64,000 nucleotides of DNA, taken from contig NC_064039.1 in the NCBI RefSeq assembly GCF_932526225.1, positions 17,478,639 to 17,542,638 of the forward strand. Direction: 5' to 3'. This DNA comes from Nematostella vectensis. Taxonomy: Eukaryota > Cnidaria > Anthozoa > Actiniaria > Edwardsiidae. Below the pieces are notes generated by a model. That model saw only the letters and a program-made list of their open reading frames with translations. It did not search any database and had not been told where the DNA came from. Positions 1-10,238 of the stretch are shown here, one piece after another. How positions within the stretch are numbered: the stretch's first letter is position 1; each line of letters opens with the position of its first letter. A program made the position numbers and the translations under genes.

Positions 1-665
1 TTAAGGTAAGGACGGTGGCATTAGGGGGTGGGTGCACAGGGGAAAAGGATATAAACGGCAGGGTCACAGATATGCAAGTTGGTAAGCGCTTGGTCCTACA
101 TGGGTAAAGGGTAGTTATGTGATTAGGTGTCATAGGGGTGTAGGTCAGTTAGGATGGGTAGGCAGGGATATAGGGTAGTAAGTGCTAGGTCATAGGGGTG
201 TAGCTTTGTTAGGGGTTGGTACTCAGGGGTATAGGGCAGTAAGTGCTAAGTCATAGGGGTGTAACTTAGTTAGAGGTGGGTACCCATGGGTATAGGGTAG
301 TTAGTGCTACGTCGTGGGGGTGTAGCTTAGCTAGGTGTATGTACTTAGGGGTATAGGCTACTTAGTGCTAGGACATATGGGGTGTAGTTTGGTTAGGAGT
401 AGGTACACAGGGTTAGAGGGGTGTAGTTAAGTTAGGGTATGGTTTTAAGGAGTATAGGGTAGTTAGTGCTACGTCACAGGGGTGTAGCTTAGCAAGGGTT
501 GGGTACTCAGGGGTAAAGTGTAGGTATTGCTAGGTCATAGGGGTGAGGCTCAGTTAGGGGTAGGTATTCAAGAGTATAGCGTAGTTAGTGCTAGGTCGTA
601 GGGTTGTAGCTTAGTTAGGCGTGGATACTCAGGGATATAGGATAGCTATTATTATTAATTATTAT
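1..665. repeat. Partial unit 0: right arm only
   Basis: The window opens inside a unit, just after the terminator of its plus-strand tRNA-like module (the first bases, TTAAGGTAAGGACGG, follow that terminator in all other units). The rest is the G-rich 61-bp subrepeat array, ending in an ATT/TTA tract just before 666. Its left arm and both modules lie outside the window. Confidence 0.95.
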
Positions 666-1690
666 AATGTACCCATATTACCTAGCTCTTGAAACCCTGT
701 GACTGGTTGAACCATCCCCTAAAATCCTTCACCTCCAAGACCAAGCCATTGATACCCTCTACCCCTGTGTACCCACTTATTTATAACTTGCACCCCTATG
801 ACCTAGTTCTTGATATCATTGACCCTTATTACCATCCCTTGAAGTGTAGTACCCGTTTGACCATCTTTTGTTACCCTGTACACCTGTCACCTCACCCACT
901 AACTCACATCTCGAGAGTGGCGCTATGGCTCAGTGGTACGGGCTTCGCCTATCAAGCAAACGGGCCAGGGTTCGAATCCAGGTAAGATAAACTAGAGACT
1001 TTTTCAGGAGTGTTTAGGTAAGGACGGTGGCATTAGGGGGTGGGTGCACAGGGGAAAAGGGTATAAACGGCAGGGTCACAGGTGAGCAAGTTGGTAAGCG
1101 CTTGGTCATACATGGGTAAAGGGTAGTTATGTGATTAGGTGTCATAGGGGTGTAGGTCAGTTAGGATGGGTAGGCAGAGATATAGGGTAGTAAGTGCTAG
1201 GTCATAGGGGTGTAGCTTTGTTAGGGGTTGGTTCTCAGGGGTATAGGGTAGTAAGTGCTAAGTAAAAGGGGTGTAACTTAGTTAGAGGTGGGTACCCATG
1301 GGTATAGGGTAGTTAGTGCTACGTCGTGGGTGTGTAGCTTAGCTAGGTGTATGTACTTAGGGGTATAGGCTACTTAGTGCTAGGACATATGGGGTGTAGT
1401 TTAGTTAGGAGTGGGTACACAGGGTTAGAGGGGTGTAGTTTAGTTAGGGTATGGTTTTAAGGGGTATAGGGTAGTTAGTGCTACGTCACAGGGGTGTAGC
1501 TTAGCAAGGGTTGGGTACTCAGGGGTAAAGTGTAGTTATTGCTAGGTCATAGGGGTGAGGCTCAGTTAGGGGTAGGTATTCAGGAGTATAGCTTAGTTAG
1601 TGCTAGGTCGTAGGGGTGAAGCTTAGTTAGGGGTGGATACTCAGGGATATAGGGTAGCTATTATTATTAATTATTAGTATTAATTATTAT
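666..1690. repeat. Unit 1 (1,025 bp, centre-deleted class)
   Basis: The left arm runs directly into the plus module (919..1004): sequence normally between ACTAACTCAC and ATCTCGAGAG, about 208 bp holding the minus module and the palindrome centre, is absent. The plus module reads CCTATCAAG where most units read CTTCTCAAG; its A box, B box and T5 are intact. Confidence 0.95.
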
Positions 1691-2908
1691 AATGTACCCA
1701 TATTACCTAGCCCTTGAAACAATGTGACTGGTTGAACCATCCCCTAAAACCCTGCACCTCCAAGACCAAGCCATTGATACCCTCTACCCCTGTGTACCCA
1801 CTCATTTATATATTGCACCCCTATGACCTAGTTCTTGATATCATTGACCCTTATTACCATCCCTTGAAGTCTAGTACCCGTTTGACCAACTCTTGTTACC
1901 CTGTACACCTGTAACCTCACCCACTAACTCACTTATCTTAACTTCCCCTTCACGTCCTTATCTTAACACCCCTGAAAAAATCCCAAGTTAATCTGACCTG
2001 GATTCGACTCACGGGCCTCTTGTTTGAGAAGCGAAGACAGTACCACTGAGCTATCGCGCCACTCTCTTGAAAACCAGAAGTAACTACCGTATAGCCTTGT
2101 TTACCCAGTCTTATAAGGTATACAGTAGTTTTTCCTTGATATCTCGAGAGTGGCGCTATGGCTCAGTGGTACGGGCTTCGCTTCTCAAGCAAACGGGCCA
2201 GGGTTCGAATCCAGGTAAGATAAACTAGAGACTTTTTCAGGGGTGTTAAGGTAAGGACGGTGGCATTAGGGGGTGAGTGCACAGGGGAAAAGGATATAAA
2301 CGGCAGGGTCACAGATGTGCAAGTTGGTAAGCGCTTGGTCCTACATGGGTAAAGGATAGTTATGTGATTAGGTGTCATAGGGGTTTAGGTCAGTTAGGGA
2401 TGGGTAGGCAGGGATATGGTGTAGTAAGTGCTAGGTCATAGGGGTGTAGCTTTGTTAGGGGTTGGTACTCAGGGGTATAGGGTAGTAAGTGCTAAGTCAT
2501 AGGAGTGTAACTTAGTTAGTGGTGGGTACCCATGGGTATAGGGTAGTTAGTGCTAGGTCGTAGGGGTGTAGCTTAGCTAGGTGTATGTACTTAGGGGAAT
2601 AGGCTACTTTGTGCTAGGACATATGGGGTGTAGTTTAGTTAGGAGTGGGTACACAGGGTTAGAGGGGTGTAGTTTAGTTAGGGTATGGTTTTAAGGGGAA
2701 TAGGGTAGTAAGTGCTACGTCACAGGGGTGTAGCTAAGCAAGGGTTTGGTACTCAGGGGTAAAGTGTAGTTATTGCTAGGTCATAGGGGTGAGGCTCAGT
2801 TAGGGGTAGGTATTCAGGAGTATAGCGTAGTTAGTGCTAGGTCGTAGGGGTGTAGCTTAGTTAGGCGTGGATACTCAGGGATATAGGGTAGCTATTATTA
2901 TTAATTAT
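1691..2908. repeat. Unit 2 (1,218 bp)
   Basis: Minus module 1975..2060, with B box altered to GAGTCGAATCC and a private AAGACAG change next to the D-arm complement. Plus module 2152..2237, intact. The left arm starts CCCTTGAAACAATGTG, a variant shared only with unit 4. The AT tract at its end is short. Confidence 0.95.
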
Positions 2909-4139
2909 AATGTACCCATATTACATAGCTCTTGAAACCCTGTGACTGATTGAACCATCCCCTAAAACCCTTCACCTCCAAGACCAAGCCATTGATACCC
3001 TCTACCCCTGTGTACCCACTCATTTATAACTTGCACCCTTATGACCTAGTTCTTGATATCATTGACCCTTATTACCATCTCTTGAAGTCTAGTACCTGTT
3101 TCACCAATTCTTGTTACCCTGTACACCTGTCACCTCACCCACTAACTCACTTATCTTAACGTCCCCTTCACGTCCTTATCTTAACACCCCTGAAAAAATC
3201 AGTTAATCTGACCTGGATTCGAACCACGGGCCTCTTGTTTGAGAAGCGAAGCCCGTACCACTGAGCTATCGCGCCACTCTCTTGAAAACTAGAAGTAACT
3301 ACCGTATAGCCTTGTTTACCCAGCCTTATAAGGTATAGAGTAGTTTTTCCTTGATATCTCTAGAGTGGCGCTATGGCTCGGTGGTACGGGCTTCGCCTAT
3401 CAAGCAAACGGGCCAGGGTTCGAATCCAGGTAAGATAAACTAGAGACTTTTTCAGGAGTGTTAAGGTAAGGACGGTGGCATTAGGGGGTGGGTGCACAGG
3501 GGAAAAGGGTATAAACGGCAGGGTCACAGGTGAGCAAGTTGGTAAGCGCTTGGTCATACATGGGTAAAGGGTAAATATGTGATTAAGTGTCATAGGGGTG
3601 TAGGTCAGTTAGGATGGGTAGGCAGAGATATAGGGTAGTCAGTGCTAGGTCATAGGGGTGTAGCTTTGTTAGGGGTTGGTACTCAGGGGTATAGGGTAGT
3701 AAGTGCTAAGTAAAAGGGGTGTAACTTAGTTAGAGGTGGGTACCCATGGGTATAGGGTAGTAAGTGCTACGTCGTGGGGGTGTAGCTTAGCTAGGTGTAT
3801 GTACTTAGGGGTATAGGCTACTTAGTGCAAGGACATATGGGGTGTAGTTTAGCTAGGAGTGGGTACACAGGGTTAGAGGGGTGTAGTTTAGTTAGGGTAT
3901 GGTTTTAAGGGGTATAGGGTAGTTAGTGCTACGTCACAGGGGTGTAGCTTAGCAAGGGATGGATACTCAGGGGGTAAAGTGTAGTTATTGCTAGGTCATA
4001 GGGGTGAGGCTCAGTTAGGGGTAGGTATTCAGGAGTATAGCTTAGTTAGTGCTAGGTCGTAGGGGTGAAGCTTAGTTAGGCGTGGATACTCAGGGATATA
4101 GGGTAGCTATTATTATTAATTATTAGTATTAATTATTAT
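2909..4139. repeat. Unit 3 (1,231 bp)
   Basis: Minus module 3193..3275 is 83 bp because CCCA is missing before the T6 run; its B box is intact. Plus module 3367..3452 has A box TGGCTCGGTGG and the CCTATCAAG variant typical of centre-deleted units, although this unit keeps its minus module. The CTCGAG before the plus module is CTCTAG. Confidence 0.94.
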
Positions 4140-5372
4140 AATGTACCCATATTACCTAGCCCTTGAAACAATGTGACTGGTTGAACCATCCCCTAAAACC
4201 CTGCACCTCCAAGACCAAGCCATTGATACCCTCTACCCCTGTGTACCCACTCATTTTTATATTGCACCCCTATGACCTAGTTCTTGATATCATTGACCCT
4301 TATTACCATCCCTTGAAGTCTAGTACCCGTTTGACCAACTCTTGTTACCCTGTACACCTGTCACCTCACCCACTAACTCACTTATCTTAACGTCCCCTTC
4401 ACGTCCTTATCTTAACACCCCTGAAAAAATCGTAAGTTAATCTGACCTGGATTCGAACCACGGGCCTCTTGTTTGAGAAGCGAAGCCCGAACCACTGAGC
4501 TATCGCGCCACTCTCTTGAAAACTAGAAGTAACTACCGTATAGCCTTGTTTACCTAGCCTTATAAGGTTTAGAGTAGTTTTTCCTTGATATCTCGAGAGT
4601 GGCGCTATGGCTCAGTGGTACATGCTTCGCTTCTTAAGCAAACAGGCCAGGGTTCGAATCCAGGTAAGATAAACTAGAGACTTTTTCAGGGGTGTTAAGG
4701 TAAGGACGGTGGCATTAGGGGGTGGGTGCACAGGGGAAAAGGATATAAACGGCAGGGTCACAGATGTGCAAGTTGGTAAGCGCTTGGTCCTACATGGGTA
4801 AAGGGTAGTTATGTGATTAGGTGTCATAGGGGTGTAGGTCAGTTAGTATAGGTAGGCAGGGATATAGGGTAGTAAGTGCTAGGTCATAGGGGTGTAGCTT
4901 TGTTAGGGGTTGGTACTCAGGGGTATAGGGTAGTAAGTGCTAAGTCATAGGGGTGTAACTTAGTTAGAGGTGGGTACCCATGGGTATAGGGTAGTTAGTG
5001 CTACGTCGTAATGGTGTAGCTTAGATAGGTGTATGTACTTAGGGGTATAGGCTACTTAGTGCTAGGCCATATGGGGTGTAGTTTAGTTAAGAGTGGGTAC
5101 ACAGGGTTAGAGAGGTGTAGTTTAGTTAGGGTATGGTTTTAAGGGGTATAGGGTAGTTAGTGCTACGTCACAGGGGTGTAGCTTAGCAAGGGTTGGGTAC
5201 TCAGGGGTAAAGTGTAGTTATTGCTAGGTCATAGGGGTGAGGCTCAGTTAGGGGTAGGTATTCAGGAGTATAGCTTAGTTAGTGCTAGGTCGTAGGGGTG
5301 AAGCTTAGTTAGGCGTGGATACTCAGGGATATAGGGTAGCTATTATTATTAATTATTATTAATAATTATTAT
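4140..5372. repeat. Unit 4 (1,233 bp)
   Basis: Minus module 4424..4509 with intact B box GGTTCGAATCC. Plus module 4601..4686 has ACATGC in place of ACGGGC and TTCTTAAGC in the anticodon-loop region. The left-arm start matches unit 2. Confidence 0.95.
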
Positions 5373-6605
5373 AATGTACCCATATTACCTAGCTCTTGAA
5401 ACCCTGTGACTGGTTGAACCGTCCCCTAAAACCCTGCACCTCCAAGACCAAGCCATTGATACCCACTACCGCTGTGTACCAACTCATTTATAACTTGCAC
5501 CCCTATGACCTAGTTCTTGATATCATTGACCCTTATTACCATCCCTTGAAGTCTAGTACCCTTTTGACCAACTCTTGTTACCCTGTACACCTGTCACCTC
5601 ACCCACTAACTCACTTATCTTAACGTCCCCTTCAAGTCCTTATCTTAACACCCCCGAAAAAATCCCAAGTTAATCTGACCTGGATTCGACTCACGGGCCT
5701 CTTGTTTGAGAAGCGAAGCCCGTACCACTGAGCTATCGCGCCACTCTCTTGAAAACTAGAAGTAACTACCGTATAGCCTTGTTTACCCAGCCTTATAAGG
5801 TATACAGTAGTTTTTCCTTGATATCTCGAGAGTGGCGCTATGGCTCAGTGGTACGGGATTCGCTTCTCAAGCAAACGGGCCAGGGTTCGAATCCAGGTAA
5901 GATAAACTAGAGACTTTTTCAGGGGTGTTAATGTAAGGACGGTGGCATTAGGGGGTGAGTGCACAGGGGAAAAGGATATAAACGGCAGGGTCACAGATGT
6001 GCAAGTTGGTAAGCGCTTGGTCCTACATGGGTAAAGGGTAGTTATGTGATTAGGTGTCATAGGGGTGTAGGTCAGTTAGGGATAGGTAGGCAGGGATATG
6101 GGGTAGTAAGTGCTAGGTCATAGGGGTGTAGCTTTGTTAGGGGTTGGTACTCAGGGGTATAGGGTAGTAAGTGCTAAGTCATAGGGGTGTAACTTAGTTA
6201 GCGGTGGGTACCCATGGGTATAGGGTAGTTATTGCTAGGTCGTAGGGGTGTAGCTTAGCTAGGTGTATGTACTTAGGGGTATAGGCTACTTAGTGCTAGG
6301 ACATAGGGGTGTAGTTTAGTTAGAAGTGGGTACACAGGGTTATAGGGGTGTAGTTTAGTTAGGGTATGGATTTAAGGGGTATAGGGTAGTTAGTGCTACG
6401 TCACAGGGGTGTAGCTTAGCAAGGGTTGGGTACTCAGGGGTAAAGTGTAGTTATTGCTAGGTCAAAGGGGTGAGGCTCAGGTAGGGGTAGGTATTCAGGA
6501 GTATAGCGTAGTTAGTGCTAGGTCGTAGGGGTGTAGCTTAGTTAGGCGTGGATACTCAGGGATATAGGGTAGCTATTATTATTAATTATTAGTATTAATT
6601 ATTAT
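5373..6605. repeat. Unit 5 (1,233 bp)
   Basis: Minus module 5657..5742 (B box GAGTC type). Plus module 5834..5919 with ACGGGATTCGC, a variant seen again in units 39 and 42. Right arm has the standard eight 61-bp steps plus the 39-bp short step. Confidence 0.95.
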
Positions 6606-7839
6606 AATGTACCCATATTACCTAGCTCTTGAAACCCTGTGACTGGTTGAACCATCCCCTAAAACCCTGCACCTCCAAGACCAAGTCATTGATACCCTCT
6701 ACCCCTGTGTACCAACTCATTTATAACTTGCACCCCTATGACCTAGTTCTTGATATCATTGACCCTTATTACCATCCCTTGAAGTCTAGTACCCGTTTGA
6801 CCAATTCTTGTTACCCTGTACACCTGTAATCTCACCCACTAACTCACTTATCTTAACTTCCCCTTCACGTCCTTATCTTAACACCCCCGAAAAAATCCCA
6901 AGTTAATCTGACCTGGATTCGACTCACGGGCCCCTTGTTTGAGAAGCAAAGCCCGTACCACTGAGCTATCGCGCCACTCTCTTGAAAACTAGAAGTAACT
7001 ACCGTATAGCCTTGTTTACCCAGTCTTATAAGGTATACAGTAGTTTTTCCTTGATATCTCGAGAGTGGCGCTATGGCTCAGTGGTACGGGCTTCGCTTCT
7101 CAAGCAAACGGGCCAGGGTTCGAATCCAGGTAAGATAAACTAGAGACATTTTCAGGGGTGTTAAGGTAAGGACGGTGGCATTAGGGGGTGAGTGCACAGG
7201 GGAAAAGGATATAAACGGCAGGGTCACAGATGTGCAAGTTGGTAAGCGCTTGGTCCTACATGGGTAAAGGATAGTTATGTGATTAGGTGTCATAGGGGTT
7301 TAGGTCAGTTAGGGATGGGTAGGCAGGGATATGGTGTAGTAAGTGCTAGGTCATAGGGGTGTAGCTTTGTTAGGGGTTGGTACTCAGGGGTATAGGGTAG
7401 TAAGTGCTAAGTCATAGGAGTGTAACTTAGTTAGCGGTGGGTACCCATGGGTATAGGGTAGTTAGTGCTAGGTCGTAGGGGTGTAGCTTAGCCAAGTGTA
7501 TGTACTTAGGGGTATAGGCTACTTTGTGCTAGGACATATGGGGTGTAGTTTAGTTAGGAGTGGGTACACAGGGTTAGAGGGGTGTAGTTAAGTTAGGGTA
7601 TGGTTTTAAGGGGAATAGGGTAGTTAGTGCTACGTCACAGGGGTGTAGCTTAGCAAGGGTTGGGTACTCAGGGGTAAAGTGTAGTTATTGCTAGGTCATA
7701 GGGGTGAGGCTCAGTTAGGGGTAGGTATTCAGGAGTATAGCGTAGTTAGTGCTAGGTCGTAGGGGTGTAGCTTAGTTAGGAGTGGATACTCAGGGATATA
7801 GGGTAGCTATTATTATTAATTTTTATTATTAATTATTAT
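6606..7839. repeat. Unit 6 (1,234 bp)
   Basis: Minus module 6890..6975 (B box GAGTC type; GCAAAGCCC where others have GCGAAGCCC). Plus module 7067..7152 has its terminator reduced to four T (GACATTTTC), so it should terminate less efficiently. Confidence 0.95.
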
Positions 7840-8864
7840 AATGTACCCATATTACCTAGCTCTTGAAACCCTGTGACTGGTTGAACCATCCCCTAAAATC
7901 CTGCACCTCCAAGACCAAGCCATTGATACCCTCTACCCCTGTGTACCCACTCATTTATAACTTGCACCCCTATGACCTAGTTCTTGATATCATTGACCCT
8001 TATTACCATCCCTTGAAGTCTAGTACCCGTTTGACCATCTCTTGTTACCCTGTACACCTGTCACCTCACCCACTAACTCACATCTCGAGAGTGGCGCTAT
8101 GGCTCATTGGTATGGGCTTCGCCTATCAAGCAAACGGGCCAGGGTTGGAATCCAGGTAAGATAAACTAGAGACTTTTACAGGAGTGTTAAGGTAAGGACG
8201 GTGGCATTAGGGAGTGGGTGTTCAGGGGAAAAGGGTATAAACGGCAGGGTCACAGGTGAGCAAGTTGGTAAGCGCTTGGTCATACAAGGGTAAAGGGTAG
8301 TTATGTGATTTGGTGTCATAGGGGTGTAGGTCAGTTAGGATGGGTAGGCAGAGATATAGGGTAGTAAGTGCTAGGTCATAGGGGTGTAGCTTTGTTAGGG
8401 GTTGGTACTCAGGGGTATAGGGTAGTAAGTGCTAAGTAAAAGGGGTGTAACTTAGTTAGAGGTGGGTACCCATGGGTATAGGGTAGTTAGTGCTACGTCG
8501 TGGGGGTGTAGCTTAGCTAGGTGTATGTACTTAGGGGTATAGGCTACTTAGTGCTAGGACATATGGGGTGTAGTTTAGTTAGGAGTGGGTACACAGGGTT
8601 AGAAGGGTGTAGTTTAGTTAGGGTATGGATTTAAGGGGTATAGGGTAGTTAGTGCTACGTCACAGGGGTGTAGCTTAGCAAGGGTTGGGTACTCAGGGGT
8701 AAAGTGTAGTTATTGCTAGGTCATAGGGGTGAGGCTCAGTTAGGGGTAGGTATTCAGGAGTATAGCTTAGTTAGTGCTAGGTCGTAGGGGTGAAGCTTAG
8801 TTAGGCGTGGATACTCAGGGATATAGGGTAGCTATTATTGTTAATTATTATTATTAATTATTAT
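7840..8864. repeat. Unit 7 (1,025 bp, centre-deleted class)
   Basis: No minus module. Plus module 8093..8178 is degraded in all three signals: A box TGGCTCATTGG, B box GGTTGGAATCC, terminator only TTTT (GACTTTTAC). It is the best candidate in the window for a dead module. Confidence 0.95.
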
Positions 8865-9691
8865 AATGTACCCATATTACCTAGCTCTTGAAACCCTGTG
8901 ACTGGTTGAACCATCCCCTGAAACCCTGCACCTCCAAGACCAAGCCATTGATACCCTCTACCCCTGTGTACCCACTTATTTATAACTTGCACCCCTATGA
9001 CTTAGTTCTTGATATCATTGACCCTTATTACCATCCCTTGAAGTCTAGTACCCGTTTGACCAACTCTTGTTAACCTGTACACCTGTCACCTCACCCACTA
9101 ACTCACTTATCTTAACGTCCCCTTCACGTCCTTATCTTAACACCCCTGAAAAAATCCCAAGTTAATCTGACCTGGATTCGAACCACGGGCCTCTTGTTTG
9201 AGAAGCGAAGCCCGTACCACTGAGCTATCGCGCCACTCTCTTGAAAACTAGAAGTAACTACCGTATAGCCTTGTTTACCCAGCCTTATAAGGTATAGAGT
9301 AGTTTTTCCTTGATATCTCGAGAGTGGCGCTATGGCTCAGTGGTACATGCTTCGCTTCTAAAGCAAACGGGCCAGGGTTTGAATCCAGGTAAGATAAACT
9401 AGAGACTTTTTCAGGGGTGTTAAGGTAAGGACGGTGGCATTAGGGGGTGGGTGCACAAGGGAAAAGGGTATAAACGGCAGGGTCACAGGTGAGCAAGTTG
9501 GTAAGCGCTTGGTCATACATGGGTAAAGGGTAGTTATGTGATTAGGTGTCATAGGGGTGTAGGTCAGTTAGGATGGGTAGGCAGGGATATAGGGTAGTAA
9601 GTGCTAGGTCATAGGGGTGTAGCTTTGTTAGGCGTGGATACTCAGGGATATAGGGTAGCTATTATTATTAATTATTATTATTAATTATTAT
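8865..9691. repeat. Unit 8 (827 bp, contracted right arm)
   Basis: Minus module 9149..9234 (intact B box). Plus module 9326..9411 with B box GGTTTGAATCC and ACATGC/TTCTAAAGC changes. The right arm jumps from GCTTTGTTAGG straight to CGTGGATACTC near 9630, losing about 405 bp = six 61-bp subrepeats plus the 39-bp one. Confidence 0.95.
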
Positions 9692-9975
9692 AATGTACCC
9701 ATATTACCTAGCTCTTGACACCCTGTGACTGGTTGAACCGTACCCTAAAACCCTGCACCTCCAAGACCAAGCCATTGATACCCTCTACCCCTGTGTACCC
9801 ACTCATTTATAACTTGCACCCTTATGACCTAGTTCTTGATATCATTGACCCTTATTACCATCCCTTGAAGTCTAGTACCTGTTTGACCAACTCTTGTTAC
9901 CCTGTACACCTGTCACCTCACCCACTAACTCACTTATCTTAACGTCCCCTTCACGTCCTTATCTTAACACCCCTG
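9692..9975. repeat. Left arm (exemplar, unit 9): inverted, diverged 58-61 bp subrepeats
   Basis: Read on the minus strand, this C-rich stretch contains CTAGGTCATA-type starts about 60-61 bp apart, followed by GGGGTG, GTGGGTACACAGGGG and GGGTAT in the same order as in the right arm. It is therefore the opposite arm of the palindrome, made of the same subrepeat family but more diverged and with only about four copies. The reading frames that cross it on the plus strand open at TTG and show no known domain. Confidence 0.8.
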
Positions 9976-9981
9976 AAAAAA
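9976..9981 (-). terminator. Pol III type T6 terminator (minus module, unit 9)
   Basis: Six A on the plus strand, so six T at the 3' end of the minus-strand module, 19 bp after its B box. The run is seven in units 18, 24 and 33. Confidence 0.5.
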
Positions 9982-10061
9982 TCCCAAGTTAATCTGACCT
10001 GGATTCGAACCACGGGCCTCTTGTTTGAGAAGCGAAGCCCGTACCACTGAGCTATCGCGCC
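9976..10061 (-). ncRNA. Minus-strand tRNA-like module (exemplar, unit 9): candidate 86-nt Pol III transcription unit
   Basis: Read on the minus strand: first base 10061, A box TAGCTCAGTGG at 10054..10044, B box GGTTCGAATCC at 10011..10001, T6 run at 9981..9976. Same length and spacing as the plus module, of which it is a diverged inverted copy. It has a better T stem (4 of 5 pairs) and a nine-pair stem ACGGGCTTC/GAGGCCCGT (one G-T pair) that the plus module has lost. The acceptor ends still do not pair. Forty-two units carry it; the B box is consensus in 11 (units 3, 4, 8, 9, 12, 14, 16, 22, 27, 31, 34), GATTC in unit 10 and GAGTC in the rest. tRNA-derived origin is well supported by the two boxes and their spacing; present transcription is unknown. 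Confidence 0.5.
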
Positions 10062-10152
10062 ACTCTCTTGAATACTAGAAGTAACTATCGTATAGCCTTG
10101 TTTACTCAGCCTTATAAGGTATAGAGTAGTTTTTCCTTGATATCTCGAGAGT
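10062..10152. other. Palindrome centre between divergent modules (exemplar, unit 9)
   Basis: This 91-bp gap separates the 5' ends of the two modules. Its midpoint, 10107, is also the midpoint between the T runs of the two modules, so the symmetry holds over 263 bp without net insertion. In units with the GTATAC form (for example unit 13, centre 14776) GTATA and TATAC sit exactly opposite each other, followed by CCTT and AAGG with one bulged base, leaving a loop of about 16 nt. A CTCGAG hexamer lies just before most plus modules. Any upstream promoter elements for the two modules would have to lie here; I see no convincing one beyond TATAAGG near the centre. Confidence 0.8.
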
Positions 10153-10159
10153 GGCGCTA

Positions 10160-10170
10160 TGGCTCAGTGG
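10160..10170 (+). promoter_or_regulatory. Pol III A box (plus module, unit 9)
   Basis: TGGCTCAGTGG fits the tRNA A-box consensus TRGYNNARNGG at every defined position and starts at the position of tRNA base 8. Variants elsewhere: CTCGG (unit 3), CTCATT (unit 7), CTTAG (unit 35). Confidence 0.65.
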
Positions 10171-10202
10171 TACGGGCTTCGCTTCTCAAGCAAACGGGCC
10201 AG

Positions 10203-10213
10203 GGTTCGAATCC
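10203..10213 (+). promoter_or_regulatory. Pol III B box (plus module, unit 9)
   Basis: GGTTCGAATCC is an exact match to the B-box consensus GGTTCGANTCC, the main TFIIIC binding element in tRNA-type promoters. Broken only in units 7, 8 and 11 by my reading. Confidence 0.7.
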
Positions 10214-10233
10214 AGGTAAGATAAACTAGAGAC

Positions 10234-10238
10234 TTTTT
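10234..10238 (+). terminator. Pol III type T5 terminator (plus module, unit 9)
   Basis: Five T at the 3' end of the plus module, 20 bp after its B box. The run is four T in units 6 and 7. Confidence 0.5.

Larger units (their letters stand above)
10153..10238 (+). ncRNA. Plus-strand tRNA-like module (exemplar, unit 9): candidate 86-nt Pol III transcription unit
   Basis: Consensus A box TGGCTCAGTGG at 10160..10170, consensus B box GGTTCGAATCC at 10203..10213 and a T5 run at 10234..10238. The 32 bp between the boxes equals the spacing inside real tRNA genes. A four-pair D stem (GCTC/GGGC) can form, but only 3 of 5 T-stem pairs form and the acceptor (GGCGCTA against TAAGATA) does not pair beyond two bases, so it is not a working tRNA. 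One alignment against a generic tRNA puts CTC in the anticodon position, but the stem around it is not paired; I assign no anticodon. Forty-seven copies exist; by my reading 44 keep a consensus B box. Most likely a tRNA-derived small RNA unit or the head of a decayed SINE. Transcription is inferred, not shown. Confidence 0.55.

Noticed and set aside
1-665. True telomeric repeat, because of TTAGGG and TTAGGGG words
   Set aside because: The words are embedded in a 61-bp subrepeat and never run in tandem.
10143-10148. CTCGAG before each plus module as a regulatory site
   Set aside because: It is part of a repeat copy and is changed to CTCTAG or CTCAAG in units 3, 37, 44 and 46 with nothing else altered; there is no evidence for a role.
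10153-10238. Calling the modules true tRNA genes with an anticodon
   Set aside because: The acceptor stem does not pair, the anticodon stem is poor and the T stem has mismatches. The CTC read in one alignment is not supported by structure.
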